A stretch of 64,000 bases of DNA, from contig NZ_MRWE01000011.1 of NCBI RefSeq assembly GCF_002093665.1, forward strand, positions 62,001-126,000, given 5' to 3'. Position numbers and translations under genes: made by a program. The stretch is from Rouxiella badensis. Lineage in GTDB: Bacteria; Pseudomonadota; Gammaproteobacteria; Enterobacterales; Enterobacteriaceae. Every line of letters begins with the position of its first letter. The stretch's first letter is position 1. The notes beneath the pieces were generated by a model. It ran no database searches and was not told where the DNA came from. It saw only the letters and a program-made list of their open reading frames with translations. Positions 7,573 through 16,424 of the stretch are shown here, in pieces.

Positions 7573-8346
7573 ATGGCATTAGACAGCATTGCGGTCGTAG
7601 AAGCGCGTCAGGTGGTGAAGCTGTTTAACGGCGTCGAGATCCTTAAAGGCGTGGATTTACGTATCGAGAGCGGCGAAGTCGTGTGCCTCATCGGCCCGTC
7701 AGGCTCTGGAAAATCGACCTTCCTGCGCTGCATTAATCATCTTGAAAAAATCGACGGGGGGTCATTGCAAGTGTTTGGCGAGTGGATCGGCTATCGGCAG
7801 GTGGGCGACAAGCTGCACATTCTCAAGGAGTCGGAGATTGTGCGTAAACGCGCGCGTATCGGCATGGTGTTTCAGCGCTTCAATTTGTTCGCTCATATGA
7901 CGGCGCTGGAAAACGTGATTGAGGCACCGATGCAGGTCAAGAAAATCCCGCGCAGGCAGGCCATCGAAGAGGCAAAGGCGCTGCTCGACCGCGTTGGGTT
8001 AAGCCACCGCTACGATGCCTATCCGTCTGAGCTTTCGGGCGGTCAGCAGCAGCGGGTGGCGATTGCGCGCGCGCTGGCAATGAAGCCAGAGATCATGCTG
8101 TTCGACGAGCCGACCAGCGCGCTTGACCCGGAGTTGGTCGGTGAGGTGCTCGACGTGATGCGCAATCTGGCGCAAGACGGCATGACCATGGTGGTGGTAA
8201 CGCACGAAATGGCCTTCGCCCGCGAGGTGTGCACGAAGGTCGCCTTTATGGACAACGGCGCGATTATTGAAACCGGCACGCCGCAGAGCCTGTTTAGCGC
8301 ACCGGCCCATGCCCGCACACGAGACTTTTTAAACCGCGTGCTGTGA
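7573..8346 (+). CDS. ABC importer ATP-binding subunit (polar amino acid type, GlnQ/HisP-like)
   Basis: A 257-aa ABC ATPase that powers uptake of the ligand caught by the binding protein at 4205. Walker A is GPSGSGKST (41-49). The Q loop lies in [10 protein letters not shown], the signature is LSGGQQQR, Walker B is [11 protein letters not shown], and the switch His is in VTHEM. The insert around [12 protein letters not shown] is typical of the HisP/GlnQ group. It starts 15 bp after the SDR gene with a GGAG ribosome site. It is followed closely by the permease, possibly coupled by an overlapping GTG at 8343. Confidence 0.93.
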   Translation: MALDSIAVVEARQVVKLFNGVEILKGVDLRIESGEVVCLIGPSGSGKSTFLRCINHLEKIDGGSLQVFGEWIGYRQVGDKLHILKESEIVRKRARIGMVFQRFNLFAHMTALENVIEAPMQVKKIPRRQAIEEAKALLDRVGLSHRYDAYPSELSGGQQQRVAIARALAMKPEIMLFDEPTSALDPELVGEVLDVMRNLAQDGMTMVVVTHEMAFAREVCTKVAFMDNGAIIETGTPQSLFSAPAHARTRDFLNRVL

Positions 8347-8402
8347 GTTTGCCAGCAACGCAACCGGAGTCCTTCCTTCAGTTTGAGAGAATGAGAGAAA
8401 TG

Positions 8403-9320
8403 ATGACAGATAATCAGCCTCATCCGCGACTCGGTCTGGCGCAGAAAGACGTCCCGCCGCGCACTCAGCCTTCGGGCGCGCCGCAGCCGGTGCCGCCGCC
8501 GCTCAGCGTGGTCGCACCGCGCTATTACGGACGCTGGGTGTCGCTGCTGGTGGCTATTGTGCTGGTGGCAATGGTGGCCCATTCGATGATAACCAATCCC
8601 AATTTTGCCTGGGGAACGGTTGGCAAATATCTCTTCTCACCGACCATTCTCGAAGGGCTGTGGGTCACCGTTTGGCTAACGGGGGTGATTATGGCGCTGG
8701 CGATTGTATTAAGCATTGCGCTGGCGGTGATGCGGCTGTCGCATAATCCGCTGTTGGCCGGATTTAGCCGCGGTTATATCTGGTTCTTTCGCGGTACGCC
8801 GGTGCTGGTGCAGTTAATCTTTTGGTACAACCTGGCGGCGTTATATCCAACCTTCAGTGTCAGCCTGCCTTTTATGCCAACGCTCTATTCCGGCAGCATG
8901 AACGACTTAATTACGCCCTGGACGGCGGCGATATTAGGGCTGGGATTAAATGAAGCGGCGTATATGGCCGAGATTATCCGCGCCGGTATCTCTTCGGTAG
9001 ACGAAGGCCAGCAGGAGGCGGCTCGCGCCCTGGGGATGCAGAAAGTACAGTGGCTGAAGCGCATTATTCTGCCACAGGCGGTGCCGTTCATTATTCCGCC
9101 GACCGGTAATCAGGTTATCGGCATGCTGAAAAGCACCTCGCTGGTCAGCGTAATTTCACTCTCGGACCTGCTTTATTCGGCGCAGGCCATTTATTCCCGG
9201 ACCTATGAAAATATTCCGCTGCTGATCGTCGCCTGCATTTGGTATCTGGTCGCGACAACCGGGTTAAGCGCTATTCAGAGCAAGATTGAACGTTATTTCC
9301 AGAAAGGCAAACGTCGTTAA
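8403..9320 (+). CDS. ABC importer permease subunit (HisM/GlnP family)
   Basis: An inner-membrane permease of the polar amino acid type. After a proline-rich cytoplasmic N-terminus of about 40 residues come hydrophobic segments and the EAA loop (EAARALGMQKVQWLKRIILPQA) that contacts the ATPase. The LNEAAYMAEIIRAGI segment is typical of the family. Only one permease gene is present, so the channel is probably a homodimer. The start is uncertain: ATGs at 8391, 8400 and 8403, and a GTG at 8343 that overlaps the ATPase stop, are all in frame; 8403 is chosen for the GAGAG just upstream. Confidence 0.88.
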   Translation: MTDNQPHPRLGLAQKDVPPRTQPSGAPQPVPPPLSVVAPRYYGRWVSLLVAIVLVAMVAHSMITNPNFAWGTVGKYLFSPTILEGLWVTVWLTGVIMALAIVLSIALAVMRLSHNPLLAGFSRGYIWFFRGTPVLVQLIFWYNLAALYPTFSVSLPFMPTLYSGSMNDLITPWTAAILGLGLNEAAYMAEIIRAGISSVDEGQQEAARALGMQKVQWLKRIILPQAVPFIIPPTGNQVIGMLKSTSLVSVISLSDLLYSAQAIYSRTYENIPLLIVACIWYLVATTGLSAIQSKIERYFQKGKRR

Positions 9321-9346
9321 TTCATGCAGTTTTCGCCGGGGGGATC

Positions 9347-10396
9347 ATGAAACTTGGATTATTTAATTTAATGTCGTTTAAAGACAATCCTGGAGGTATT
9401 CAGGGCGTCATTAAAGATATGCGCAAAATGGTGGCGCTGGCCGAGGAGATTGGCTTTGAGACGGCCTGGTTTGCCGAACACCATTTTACCAACTATTCGC
9501 TGAGCGTTTCACCGCTGATGATGGTGGCGCACATGGCCGGATACACGCGGCGCATCAAGCTCGGCACGGCGGTTATCGTGCTGCCGCTGTATCACCCGAT
9601 GCGCCTGGCGCAGGAAATCGCGCTGGTGGACAGGCTGACCGACGGGCGTCTGGTGCTGGGCATTGGCAGTGGCTATCAGGCCTATGAGTTCGACCGCTAT
9701 GGGCTCGACGTTGAGGAGCGCAATCAGGCGTTGCTCGACGGCTGGGCGATTATCTCCGGCGCGTTGACTGAGGGCAAGACCCAGTCGCCGGGCTACAACG
9801 GCGAACCCCTGCAAACTGACTTTCTGCTCAATACGCTGCAACAGCCGTTACCGCCGCTGTTTGTGACCTCGACCAATCCGCACATTCTGCGCGCTTTTGA
9901 GCCGTGGAGTCCGACGCCTTTTGTGACCGCCGGTTATCGCGGGTCGCCGCGTTTGCGCCAAATGGTCAGCGATGCGCGCCACGGCTGGGCACAGGCTGGA
10001 ATAGACGTAAATCGACCGATTGCGGTGCAGCAATATATCCACGTTACCGACAGTCAGGTTCAGGCACATCAGGCCGCCGAGCGCGCGATGTTCGTCGCCC
10101 GCATGATTGCCGCGCTGCATGAGAAAAAAACCGCCACCGAGGGTGCATTTATCAGCGCGCCGCCTTTCGCCAACGAGCCGGACGCCGATGAAATCTGCCA
10201 CAACCTGATGATTGGCGACCCACAAAGCGTGGCGCAAAGAATCATTCTCGAGGCAAAGGAGACCGGTGCGACGCACTACAACTGTTTTTTTCAGTTTGGA
10301 GATATGCCCATAGAGCACGCGCTGCGCTCCTTGACGCGCTTTGGCAATGAGGTCATCCCGCTGCTGGAAAGAGAGCTGGGCAGAGTCCGTAGCTGA
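9347..10396 (+). CDS. LLM-class flavin-dependent monooxygenase (luciferase-like)
   Basis: A 349-aa bacterial luciferase-family protein. These use reduced flavin from a separate reductase and O2 to oxidise small organic compounds, including alkanesulfonates, amines and heterocycles. Family features are the N-terminal MKLGLFN strand, the ETAWFAEHHF motif (with the two His of LuxA-like members), KLGTAVIVLPLYHP, and the flavin-phosphate region DGRLVLGIGSG. It follows the permease gene by 26 bp with a G-rich ribosome site. No flavin reductase is encoded nearby, so a housekeeping reductase such as Fre must supply FMNH2 if it is a true monooxygenase. The presence of two oxygenases in the operon implies at least two oxidative steps. 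Confidence 0.87.
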   Translation: MKLGLFNLMSFKDNPGGIQGVIKDMRKMVALAEEIGFETAWFAEHHFTNYSLSVSPLMMVAHMAGYTRRIKLGTAVIVLPLYHPMRLAQEIALVDRLTDGRLVLGIGSGYQAYEFDRYGLDVEERNQALLDGWAIISGALTEGKTQSPGYNGEPLQTDFLLNTLQQPLPPLFVTSTNPHILRAFEPWSPTPFVTAGYRGSPRLRQMVSDARHGWAQAGIDVNRPIAVQQYIHVTDSQVQAHQAAERAMFVARMIAALHEKKTATEGAFISAPPFANEPDADEICHNLMIGDPQSVAQRIILEAKETGATHYNCFFQFGDMPIEHALRSLTRFGNEVIPLLERELGRVRS

Positions 10397-10424
10397 GAGT
10401 CAGGTAAAGAATCGGTAATAGATT

Positions 10425-10437
10425 CATCGTCACGATG
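10425..10437. promoter_or_regulatory. Small perfect dyad between monooxygenase and Rieske genes
   Basis: CATCGT-C-ACGATG is a perfect 6-1-6 palindrome in the 79-bp gap, the longest within the operon. It could be an operator for an internal promoter or a short RNA hairpin. No T run follows, so it is not a terminator. Confidence 0.3.
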
Positions 10438-10475
10438 CAATGTCTTATATAAATTGAATTTATGGAGGCAACACC

Positions 10476-11642
10476 ATGCTCGATCTGTCTCAAAGAATTG
10501 ACTGTGTATTTGATGATGGCCAAGCCATCGCCAGGCAAATTACCGCTGCGCAAAGCACCGACGCCGGGCTGGCAGGCACCTTGCCGCCGCAGGCCTACAA
10601 CAGCGACGCGTTCTTTCAGCTGGAAAACCAGAAAATCTTTCGTGAGGACTGGTTGTTCATTGGCCACGTCTCGCAGGTTGCCAACGTAGGAGATTATTTC
10701 AGCCTTGATATTATCGACGAGCCGGTGTTGTGCACGCGCAGCGACGACGGCATTCGGGTGATGTCGCGCGTTTGCCTGCATCGCTGGGTGCCGATTATTG
10801 AAGGCAGCGGCAATGCAAAAGCGTTCGTTTGCCCGTTCCACAACTGGAGCTATAACACCAAAGGACAGCTGATGGGTGCGCCGCTGATGAATCAGGCCGC
10901 CGACTTTGACCGTAAATCCTGCGAGCTGCCGCAAATTCGCAGCGAAATCGTCGCCGGGATGATTTTTATCACCTTCTCCTCCGACATCGATTCGCTGCTA
11001 GCCCGCCTTAAGCCCGTCCTGTCGCTGTTTGAAAAATATCATTTTGCCGAGCTGCAAACTGCCTATGAGCTGGACTACGACTGCCCGTTTAACTGGAAGA
11101 TGGCGGTCGAGACTTTCATGGAGTGTTATCACCATTCGGCAGTGCACCGCACCACGCTTGAAGACAGTTTCCCCGGCCGACTGAGCTATATCGGTGAGGA
11201 CGGCCCAGGCTGGACCTTCTGCCATCAGCCGCTGCGTAAAAACGGCGAGATTAGTGAAGTCTTAACCGCCGGTCTGCTGCCGTTCGACGGCATGAGCGAA
11301 GAGGATCTCCGGCGCATCGATCTGATGCTGATTTATCCGTTCTGCCTGATTGGCATTAACCCTGACCGTATCAGCATCAGCACGCTGTTGCCTGTCAATA
11401 AAGACCTAACGATCTGGCATCGGTTGGTGCTGGTCTCGAAGGCCTCTATGGCTCAGGAAGGTTTTGCTGCCACGGCGGAAACGATGAAAACCGGCAGCAA
11501 GGCGATTATCGCCGAAGATTTGCAAATCAACAGCCTGCAACGGCGCGGTAGCCGGTCACAGTTGGCCAGGCCCGGCAGGCTGGGACATTTGGAAAGAACC
11601 GTTTGGCATCTCGCCAACTATATGAAACGCAAACTTTTATGA
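10476..11642 (+). CDS. Rieske non-haem iron oxygenase, alpha subunit (carnitine/betaine-monooxygenase-like)
   Basis: A 388-aa terminal oxygenase. The Rieske [2Fe-2S] site is C100-x-H102 ... C119-x2-H122. The catalytic iron ligands are H219 and H224 in ECYHHSAVH and a carboxylate in AEDLQINSLQRRG. The bridging acid that links Rieske and iron sites is Glu216 (E-C-Y-H), as in CntA, GbcA and choline monooxygenase, not the Asp of naphthalene-type dioxygenases. That group oxidises N-methyl or quaternary amines, so the substrate may be such a compound; this is inference from motif and context. A strong GGAGG ribosome site lies before ATG 10476. No ferredoxin or reductase subunit gene is present in the operon or window, so the electron donor must come from elsewhere. 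Confidence 0.92.
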   Translation: MLDLSQRIDCVFDDGQAIARQITAAQSTDAGLAGTLPPQAYNSDAFFQLENQKIFREDWLFIGHVSQVANVGDYFSLDIIDEPVLCTRSDDGIRVMSRVCLHRWVPIIEGSGNAKAFVCPFHNWSYNTKGQLMGAPLMNQAADFDRKSCELPQIRSEIVAGMIFITFSSDIDSLLARLKPVLSLFEKYHFAELQTAYELDYDCPFNWKMAVETFMECYHHSAVHRTTLEDSFPGRLSYIGEDGPGWTFCHQPLRKNGEISEVLTAGLLPFDGMSEEDLRRIDLMLIYPFCLIGINPDRISISTLLPVNKDLTIWHRLVLVSKASMAQEGFAATAETMKTGSKAIIAEDLQINSLQRRGSRSQLARPGRLGHLERTVWHLANYMKRKLL

Positions 11643-11690
11643 TCCATCAACTTCAATAACCGATGATTCGAATCAACTAAGGGACGCAGT

Positions 11691-12677
11691 ATGAGAACGT
11701 TGAAATTAGGCCGCTCGGGCCTGGAAGTGTCGGCCGTCTGTCTGGGATGTTTGACCTATGCACCGAAAGAGGCCAGCGGCTACACCTGGACGCTCAGTGA
11801 ACCCGAGAGCCGACCGTTTATCCGCAAGGCGCTGGAGCTGGGGATTAACTTTTTTGACACCGCCAACTCTTATTCCAAGGGTGCCAGCGAGGAGATTCTT
11901 GGGCGGGCAATCCGTGATTTCGCCGACCGCGATAACGTGGTTATCGCCACCAAGCTATACAACCCGATTCGCAGCGGTCCGAACAGCAAGGGGCTCTCGC
12001 GCAAGACGATTATGACCGAGTGCGACGCGAGCCTGCGCCGCCTAGGCACCGACTACATCGACCTCTACCAGATTCATCGTTGGGACTACGACACGCCGCT
12101 CGAAGAGACGCTCGAGGCGCTGCATGACCTGGTCAAGGCCGGCAAGGTGCGTTATCTGGGCGCGTCTTCGATGTTTGCCTGGCAGTTCTCCAAGGCGTTG
12201 CAGGTAGCAAAGTACAACGGCTGGACGCGGTTTATCAGCATGCAGAACCACCTCAATCTGCTTTATCGCGAGGAAGAGCGCGAGATGATGGGCCTGTGTG
12301 AAAGCGAGGGCGTCGGCGTTACGCCGTGGAGTCCGCTGGCGCGTGGTTTGCTGGCTCGGCCATGGCAGCAACCGACCGACAGCCCACGCGCCGGTCGCGA
12401 CAGCTATGCAGAAACTTTGTATTCCGCGACGGTTGAGGCCGACAGGCGCGTCATCGATGCGGTTGCCAGGGTCGCTGACGCACGCGGCGTGCCAATGGCA
12501 CAGGTGGCGCTTGCGTGGCAGTACCGCCATAAATCGGTGATCGCGCCGGTCATCGGTGCCACCCAATTTTCGCATCTGGAAGATGCCGTTGCCGCCAGCG
12601 AGCTGGTACTGAGCCGCGAGGAGATTCACGCGCTGGAGGCACCCTATATTCCACACAACGTCGCTGAGCACGATTAG
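11691..12677 (+). CDS. Aldo/keto reductase
   Basis: A 328-aa NADPH-dependent (beta/alpha)8 reductase for aldehydes or ketones. The catalytic tetrad is visible: Asp in FFDTAN, Tyr in SYSKG, Lys in ATKLY and His in YQIHRWD. The NADPH-binding segment VIGATQFSHLEDA lies near the C-terminus. It belongs to the YghZ/potassium-channel-beta-like group by length and the LGRSGLEVSAVCLG start. It follows the Rieske gene by 48 bp with an AGGGA ribosome site. An aldehyde released by oxidative dealkylation would be a logical substrate. Confidence 0.9.
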   Translation: MRTLKLGRSGLEVSAVCLGCLTYAPKEASGYTWTLSEPESRPFIRKALELGINFFDTANSYSKGASEEILGRAIRDFADRDNVVIATKLYNPIRSGPNSKGLSRKTIMTECDASLRRLGTDYIDLYQIHRWDYDTPLEETLEALHDLVKAGKVRYLGASSMFAWQFSKALQVAKYNGWTRFISMQNHLNLLYREEEREMMGLCESEGVGVTPWSPLARGLLARPWQQPTDSPRAGRDSYAETLYSATVEADRRVIDAVARVADARGVPMAQVALAWQYRHKSVIAPVIGATQFSHLEDAVAASELVLSREEIHALEAPYIPHNVAEHD

Positions 12678-12715
12678 CGGTCACTATTGAGATTGTTTAA
12701 CAGGCGGAAACCTTA

Positions 12716-14086
12716 ATGAAGAAGACGGCAGAACAAATCGCAGAAGTCGAGCAGTCGCTGAGGGAGAAAGGCGTTGAGTACTGTATCGGGGCCTATGTCG
12801 ATATTCACGGCATTCCGAAGGGAAAAGTGGTGCCTATCAATCACTTTAAGCAGATGGCGAGCGGCTCCGAACGGTACACCGGCTATGCACTGGACGGACT
12901 GGGGCAGTCGCCGCACGAGGACGAACTGACCTCGGTGCCGGATCTTGACCACATCATTCAACTGCCGTGGGAGCCTAAAATTGCCTGGATGCCGGCGGAT
13001 AACGCCTTTCAGGGCGAACCCTATGCCCTGAACACCCGCGTTGCGCTGCAAAATGTTATCAGGCAGGCCAACGAGATGGGGTTCGGTTTTAATCTCGGCA
13101 TCGAGTGCGAGATTTATCTGCTTAAGCGCGAGCAGGACGGCTCGCTTTCCGTGCCGGAAAAGGACAACAAGCTAAATAAACCCTGTTACGACATTCAGGG
13201 ATTTGTTGACCAGTTTGCCTGGCTGGACAAGGTTTCCACCTGCATTAACTCTCTGGGGTGGGATCTCTATTCGCTGGACCATGAAGACGGCAATTCTCAG
13301 TACGAATTCGACTTCAACTATGCCGATGCGCTGACCACTTGTGACCGCATGGTGTTCTTCCGCTTTATGGCGAAGCATTACGCCAAAGAGCTGGGGCTGG
13401 TGGCGACCATGATGCCGAAGCCGTTCTCTGATAAAACCGGAACCGGCGCGCATTTCAATATGTCGCTCTATGACCTGAAAACCGGCAGTAACCTGTTTAA
13501 AACCCATGACGCCAGCGACGAAGACCCTTATGGTCTGGGGCTGACAGAGCTTGGCTATTACTTTATCGGCGGGTTGTTGCGCCACGGCCGCGCGCTGTGC
13601 GCCGCCTTCGCTCCGACGGTCAACAGCTATAAACGTCTGGTGCGTCAGGGGGCGATGAGCTATTTCTCCTGGGCACCGGTGTTCAACTCCTACGGCTCGA
13701 ATAATCGCACCAACTCGGTTCGTGTGCCTGCGGGCGGTGGTCGCTGTGAATCACGCAACGCCGACGGCGCGGTGAATCCGTATCTGGCGGCCACGCTGGC
13801 GCTGGCCGCCGGGCTTGAGGGTATTCGTGAGAAAATTGATCCGCGCAGACCAAATGAAGACAACCTGTATGCCATGACCGAGGCGGAACGCAATGCACGG
13901 GGTATCGACTTCTTGCCGCAAAATCTGCTGGAGGCGGTCGAGGCTTTCGACAGCGATCCGTTCGTTGAGGTGACGCTCGGCAAGGCGTTGAAGGACGAAT
14001 TTGTGAAGTATAAGACGCAGGAGTGGAACCAGTATCACCTGAGCATCAGTCAGTGGGAGATTGAGAAATACAGTTCGATATTTTAA
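12716..14086 (+). CDS. Type III glutamine synthetase family protein (possible gamma-glutamyl-amine ligase)
   Basis: A 456-aa ligase that activates glutamate with ATP and joins it to ammonia or an amine. Recognisable GS elements are the metal-binding GIECEIYLL segment, the ATP/His region [11 protein letters not shown], the [11 protein letters not shown] loop with the [10 protein letters not shown] arginines, and [15 protein letters not shown]. This is the group annotated as type III glutamate-ammonia ligase, which also contains gamma-glutamylmethylamide synthetase. It is not the housekeeping GlnA and lacks the GlnA adenylylation context. As the last gene of an uptake-and-oxidation operon it probably captures the released ammonia or amine. 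Together with the GGT-like gene at 2265 a gamma-glutamylation cycle is possible. Exact acceptor unknown. Confidence 0.88.
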   Translation: MKKTAEQIAEVEQSLREKGVEYCIGAYVDIHGIPKGKVVPINHFKQMASGSERYTGYALDGLGQSPHEDELTSVPDLDHIIQLPWEPKIAWMPADNAFQGEPYALNTRVALQNVIRQANEMGFGFNLGIECEIYLLKREQDGSLSVPEKDNKLNKPCYDIQGFVDQFAWLDKVSTCINSLGWDLYSLDHEDGNSQYEFDFNYADALTTCDRMVFFRFMAKHYAKELGLVATMMPKPFSDKTGTGAHFNMSLYDLKTGSNLFKTHDASDEDPYGLGLTELGYYFIGGLLRHGRALCAAFAPTVNSYKRLVRQGAMSYFSWAPVFNSYGSNNRTNSVRVPAGGGRCESRNADGAVNPYLAATLALAAGLEGIREKIDPRRPNEDNLYAMTEAERNARGIDFLPQNLLEAVEAFDSDPFVEVTLGKALKDEFVKYKTQEWNQYHLSISQWEIEKYSSIF

Positions 14087-14093
14087 AGGATTA

Positions 14094-14124
14094 CGCCTCC
14101 TTCCTTGCTAGGGGGAAGGAGGCG
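14094..14124. terminator. Strong hairpin between convergent operon end and tetR
   Basis: CGCCTCCTTCC (14094-14104) pairs perfectly with GGAAGGAGGCG (14114-14124) around a 9-nt loop. It lies between the GS-like gene and the TetR gene, which converge, so it probably acts in both directions although neither side has a clear T run. Confidence 0.65.
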
Positions 14125-14137
14125 ATGAGGGGTTGCC

Positions 14138-14779
14138 TCAGGCCTGGACAGGTTCTAGATGTTCCAGCACAAACTCGCGCATGCAGTTGATGGCGTGTTT
14201 GTATTTAAAGTTTGGGAACATCACCGTGCGGAACAGCACGCCGTCAAGAAAGGTTGAGATAAACATCGACATATCGGCAGGATTCACCTCGCGGAACTCC
14301 CCGGCGGCAATGCCTTCCTTCAGGGTATTTTTCAGCACCACCGACTCTTTCTCGTAGAACTTTTTAATCGCTTTGTCGATGTTGGTGAGATGCTCGTGGG
14401 TGTTGGCATAGTCGAGGCTGATTTTGGCCAGTTTTTGCATCAGCGTGAACTGCAAAATGTGCACCTCAATCCATGAGAAAAGCACCTGACGCGGGCTGGC
14501 GGCGTTGGCGGTGATGGTGTCGAACTGGACGAACGCCTTTTCTACCGCGGCCTCAATAACCTTCAGGAACAGGTCTTCCTTGGAGCCAAAATAGTAGTAA
14601 ATGAGCGCCGAGTTCAGGCCGGTCGCCTTGGCGATGTCCTTGATGCGAACCGAAGAGTAGTTTTGATGGGCAAACAGGTCAAAGGCCGAGTCCAGCAATT
14701 TTGCGGCGACGTCGCTCTGATTCTTTTTGGCCGGCTTATCCGCTGCGGGGGCACGCGCCGTGACGTTGGGTTCCTTCAT
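14138..14779 (-). CDS. TetR-family regulator of the catabolic island
   Basis: A 213-aa repressor. After a disordered, basic N-terminal arm (KPAKKNQSD) comes the TetR helix-turn-helix: AAKLLDSAFDLFAHQNYSS, then IKDIAKATGL and ALIYYYFGSKEDLF, which contains the recognition helix. The rest is the helical ligand-binding and dimer domain. It is divergent from the MetX-like gene and convergent with the nine-gene operon. Three TTAATTA-N6-TAATTAA palindromes lie upstream of the operon, between this gene and the MetX-like gene, and upstream of the DUF3830 unit. It is therefore likely to be autoregulated and to repress all units until the substrate or a pathway intermediate binds. Confidence 0.88.
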   Translation of the reverse strand: MKEPNVTARAPAADKPAKKNQSDVAAKLLDSAFDLFAHQNYSSVRIKDIAKATGLNSALIYYYFGSKEDLFLKVIEAAVEKAFVQFDTITANAASPRQVLFSWIEVHILQFTLMQKLAKISLDYANTHEHLTNIDKAIKKFYEKESVVLKNTLKEGIAAGEFREVNPADMSMFISTFLDGVLFRTVMFPNFKYKHAINCMREFVLEHLEPVQA

Positions 14780-14901
14780 TAGCCATCCTGTCGTTCAGAG
14801 TCTATTGTTTAAGCAATCAGTTTCGCATGACAAATCGGGTTAATGAAATGATTTATAGGCATTTTATAGAGTGTTTTTAAAACTCTCAGCATCTCAATAA
14901 G

Positions 14902-14921
14902 TTAACTAGTTAATTAATTAG
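14902..14921. promoter_or_regulatory. TetR operator copy B (TTAACTA-N6-TAATTAG)
   Basis: Second copy of the island palindrome, in the divergent region between tetR and the MetX-like gene, about 22 bp before the MetX-like start. Its reverse complement aligns with copies A and C across almost the whole 20 bp. No sigma-54 element was found here, so these two genes probably use sigma-70. Confidence 0.7.
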
Positions 14922-14943
14922 CGGGCCAAGAGGGAAAGGCATA

Positions 14944-15936
14944 ATGCAGGACTATCAGCAGTTTTCATTGGGGGATTTTGTCCTGCAAAGCGGCGAGGTA
15001 TTACGTCAGGCGAAGCTTGCCTACGCGACTTTTGGTGAGCTGAACGTGCAGGGCGATAACGCCATCCTGATCCCCAGCTATTATACCGGCACGCACCGCA
15101 GCTATCTCAAGCTGATAGGAGCGGGCAGGGCGCTGGACCCGAGGCGTTATTTCATCGTGCTGACCAATATGTTCGGCAACGGCGTCTCGAGTTCGCCGAG
15201 CCACGACGGCGCGCAGCACGGAGCAGATTTCCCCACGGTTTCCATTAAAGATAACGTTAACGCCCAGCATCTGCTGAGCAGGTCGCTGGGGATCAACGCT
15301 TTTGCACTGGTGACGGGGTGGTCGATGGGCGCTATGCAGGCCTGGCAATGGGCGGTGAGTTTTCCGCAGCAGGTGAAGGCCCTATTGCCGGTGTGCGGCA
15401 CGGCGCGCTGCTGGCCGTTGAATCACGTCTTCCTTGAAGGCATAAAAGGCGCGTTGCAGGCTGACCCGGTTTATCACCACGGGCGTTATCGCACCTCGCC
15501 GCTGGCCGGGCTGGCGGCGTTTGGACGCGTCTACGCCGGATGGGCCTACAGCGCCGAGTTTTTCCGCGCGGCCCGCTATCGTGATTTAGGGTTTGAGACG
15601 CTGGAACAGCTGCTACAGAGTTGGGAAAAAGACCATCAAAACTGGGACGCCAATAATCTGTTGGCCATGCTGGCCACCTGGCAGAGCGGCGACGTCAGCC
15701 TCGACGCTATCGCTGGTGTGAGCGCTAAAACCTGTGTGATGGTGGGCAGTACGGACCGTTATTTTACTCCAGAGGAGGCCAGAATAGAGTTTGACCGTTT
15801 ACCGGCAAACGTCGGCGAGTGGCGGCCGTTGGTCTCTCCCTACGGTCACTGTGCGGGTGCGCCAGGGCGCTTTGCGCGCGAAACGGCGGAGATAGAGTGC
15901 GCTATCAGCGAACTGCTGCGAGAAAGTTGTGCCTGA
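14944..15936 (+). CDS. Alpha/beta hydrolase, homoserine O-acetyltransferase (MetX)-like
   Basis: A 330-aa alpha/beta-hydrolase of the MetX superfamily. The nucleophile elbow is GWSMGAMQA with the catalytic Ser. The Asp lies in GSTDRYF and the His in YGHCAG near the C-terminus, giving a full triad. The N-terminal LAYATFGELN and the NMFGNGVSSSPS oxyanion region are typical of MetX-like proteins. True MetX enzymes are longer and keep a GGSMGG elbow; here it is GWSMGA, so a hydrolase or acyltransferase of another substrate is more likely than methionine synthesis. It belongs to the TetR regulon through operator B, and ends at a shared terminator with the convergent DUF3830 unit. Confidence 0.82.
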   Translation: MQDYQQFSLGDFVLQSGEVLRQAKLAYATFGELNVQGDNAILIPSYYTGTHRSYLKLIGAGRALDPRRYFIVLTNMFGNGVSSSPSHDGAQHGADFPTVSIKDNVNAQHLLSRSLGINAFALVTGWSMGAMQAWQWAVSFPQQVKALLPVCGTARCWPLNHVFLEGIKGALQADPVYHHGRYRTSPLAGLAAFGRVYAGWAYSAEFFRAARYRDLGFETLEQLLQSWEKDHQNWDANNLLAMLATWQSGDVSLDAIAGVSAKTCVMVGSTDRYFTPEEARIEFDRLPANVGEWRPLVSPYGHCAGAPGRFARETAEIECAISELLRESCA

Positions 15937-15940
15937 ACTG

Positions 15941-15960
15941 AGGGCGGCGTTTGCCGCCCT
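15941..15960. terminator. Bidirectional terminator hairpin
   Basis: AGGGCGGC-GTTT-GCCGCCCT is a perfect 8-bp stem with a 4-nt loop. It lies between the stop of the MetX-like gene and the stop of the convergent DUF3830 gene. Confidence 0.7.
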
Positions 15961-15968
15961 ATCGGGCG

Positions 15969-16394
15969 TTACTCGATAACCGCCAGCTCGACGGTACGGC
16001 CCTGATCGAACCAGGTTTCTAATCCGGTGACCCGCAGCTGCAGCGAGCCTTCAATCACTTCCCCAATGTAGGAAATTGGCAGCGGTTCTTCGGCGGTATC
16101 GTCGCCGTAGACTACGCAAAACTGCTGACGTGGGCTGTAGAAGCACACTGAGCCGGTGCAAACGCCGTACTTCTCACGGCGCATCCTGCCGACCTCTTCG
16201 GTTTTAAACTTATTTTCCCACGGCGCAACGATCGGCATGGTAAAGAACACCATGTCGCCAATCAGTTTACCGTGCTGCAAGATGCTGGTCATCGGCAGCT
16301 TGGCGCGCAGCTCTTTAGCCAGATTCGGCACTTTATCTTCCCATACTTCGATGACGCAGACGGCCTCACCGGCGACGGACATTTGTAATTTCAT
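15969..16394 (-). CDS. DUF3830 protein, cyclophilin-like (cucumopine synthase N-domain homologue)
   Basis: A 141-aa protein that I recognise as DUF3830, a small beta-barrel of the cyclophilin-like superfamily. From memory, cucumopine synthase of Agrobacterium consists of such a domain followed by a helical-bundle domain. Here the two domains appear as separate, adjacent genes. Visible features are a strand-rich pattern, MTSILQHGKLIGDMVFFTMPI in the middle, and VCTGSVCFYSP before YGD. ATG 16394 follows GGGGGAAC. It is the second gene of the unit, 30 bp after its partner. It may take part in making or breaking an imidazole-fused ring by Pictet-Spengler chemistry, but no activity is proven for stand-alone members. 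Confidence 0.65.
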   Translation of the reverse strand: MKLQMSVAGEAVCVIEVWEDKVPNLAKELRAKLPMTSILQHGKLIGDMVFFTMPIVAPWENKFKTEEVGRMRREKYGVCTGSVCFYSPRQQFCVVYGDDTAEEPLPISYIGEVIEGSLQLRVTGLETWFDQGRTVELAVIE

Positions 16395-16424
16395 GGTTCC
16401 CCCTGATTAAACAGCAATAGATGA

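Noticed and set aside
12716-14086. Assignment of the GS homologue as housekeeping glnA
   Set aside because: Sequence follows the type III branch and the gene lacks glnLG neighbours; it closes a catabolic operon.
14944-15936. Assignment of the MetX-like gene as methionine biosynthesis metX
   Set aside because: The elbow is GWSMGA instead of GGSMGG, it is under a catabolic TetR operator, and enterics use MetA.
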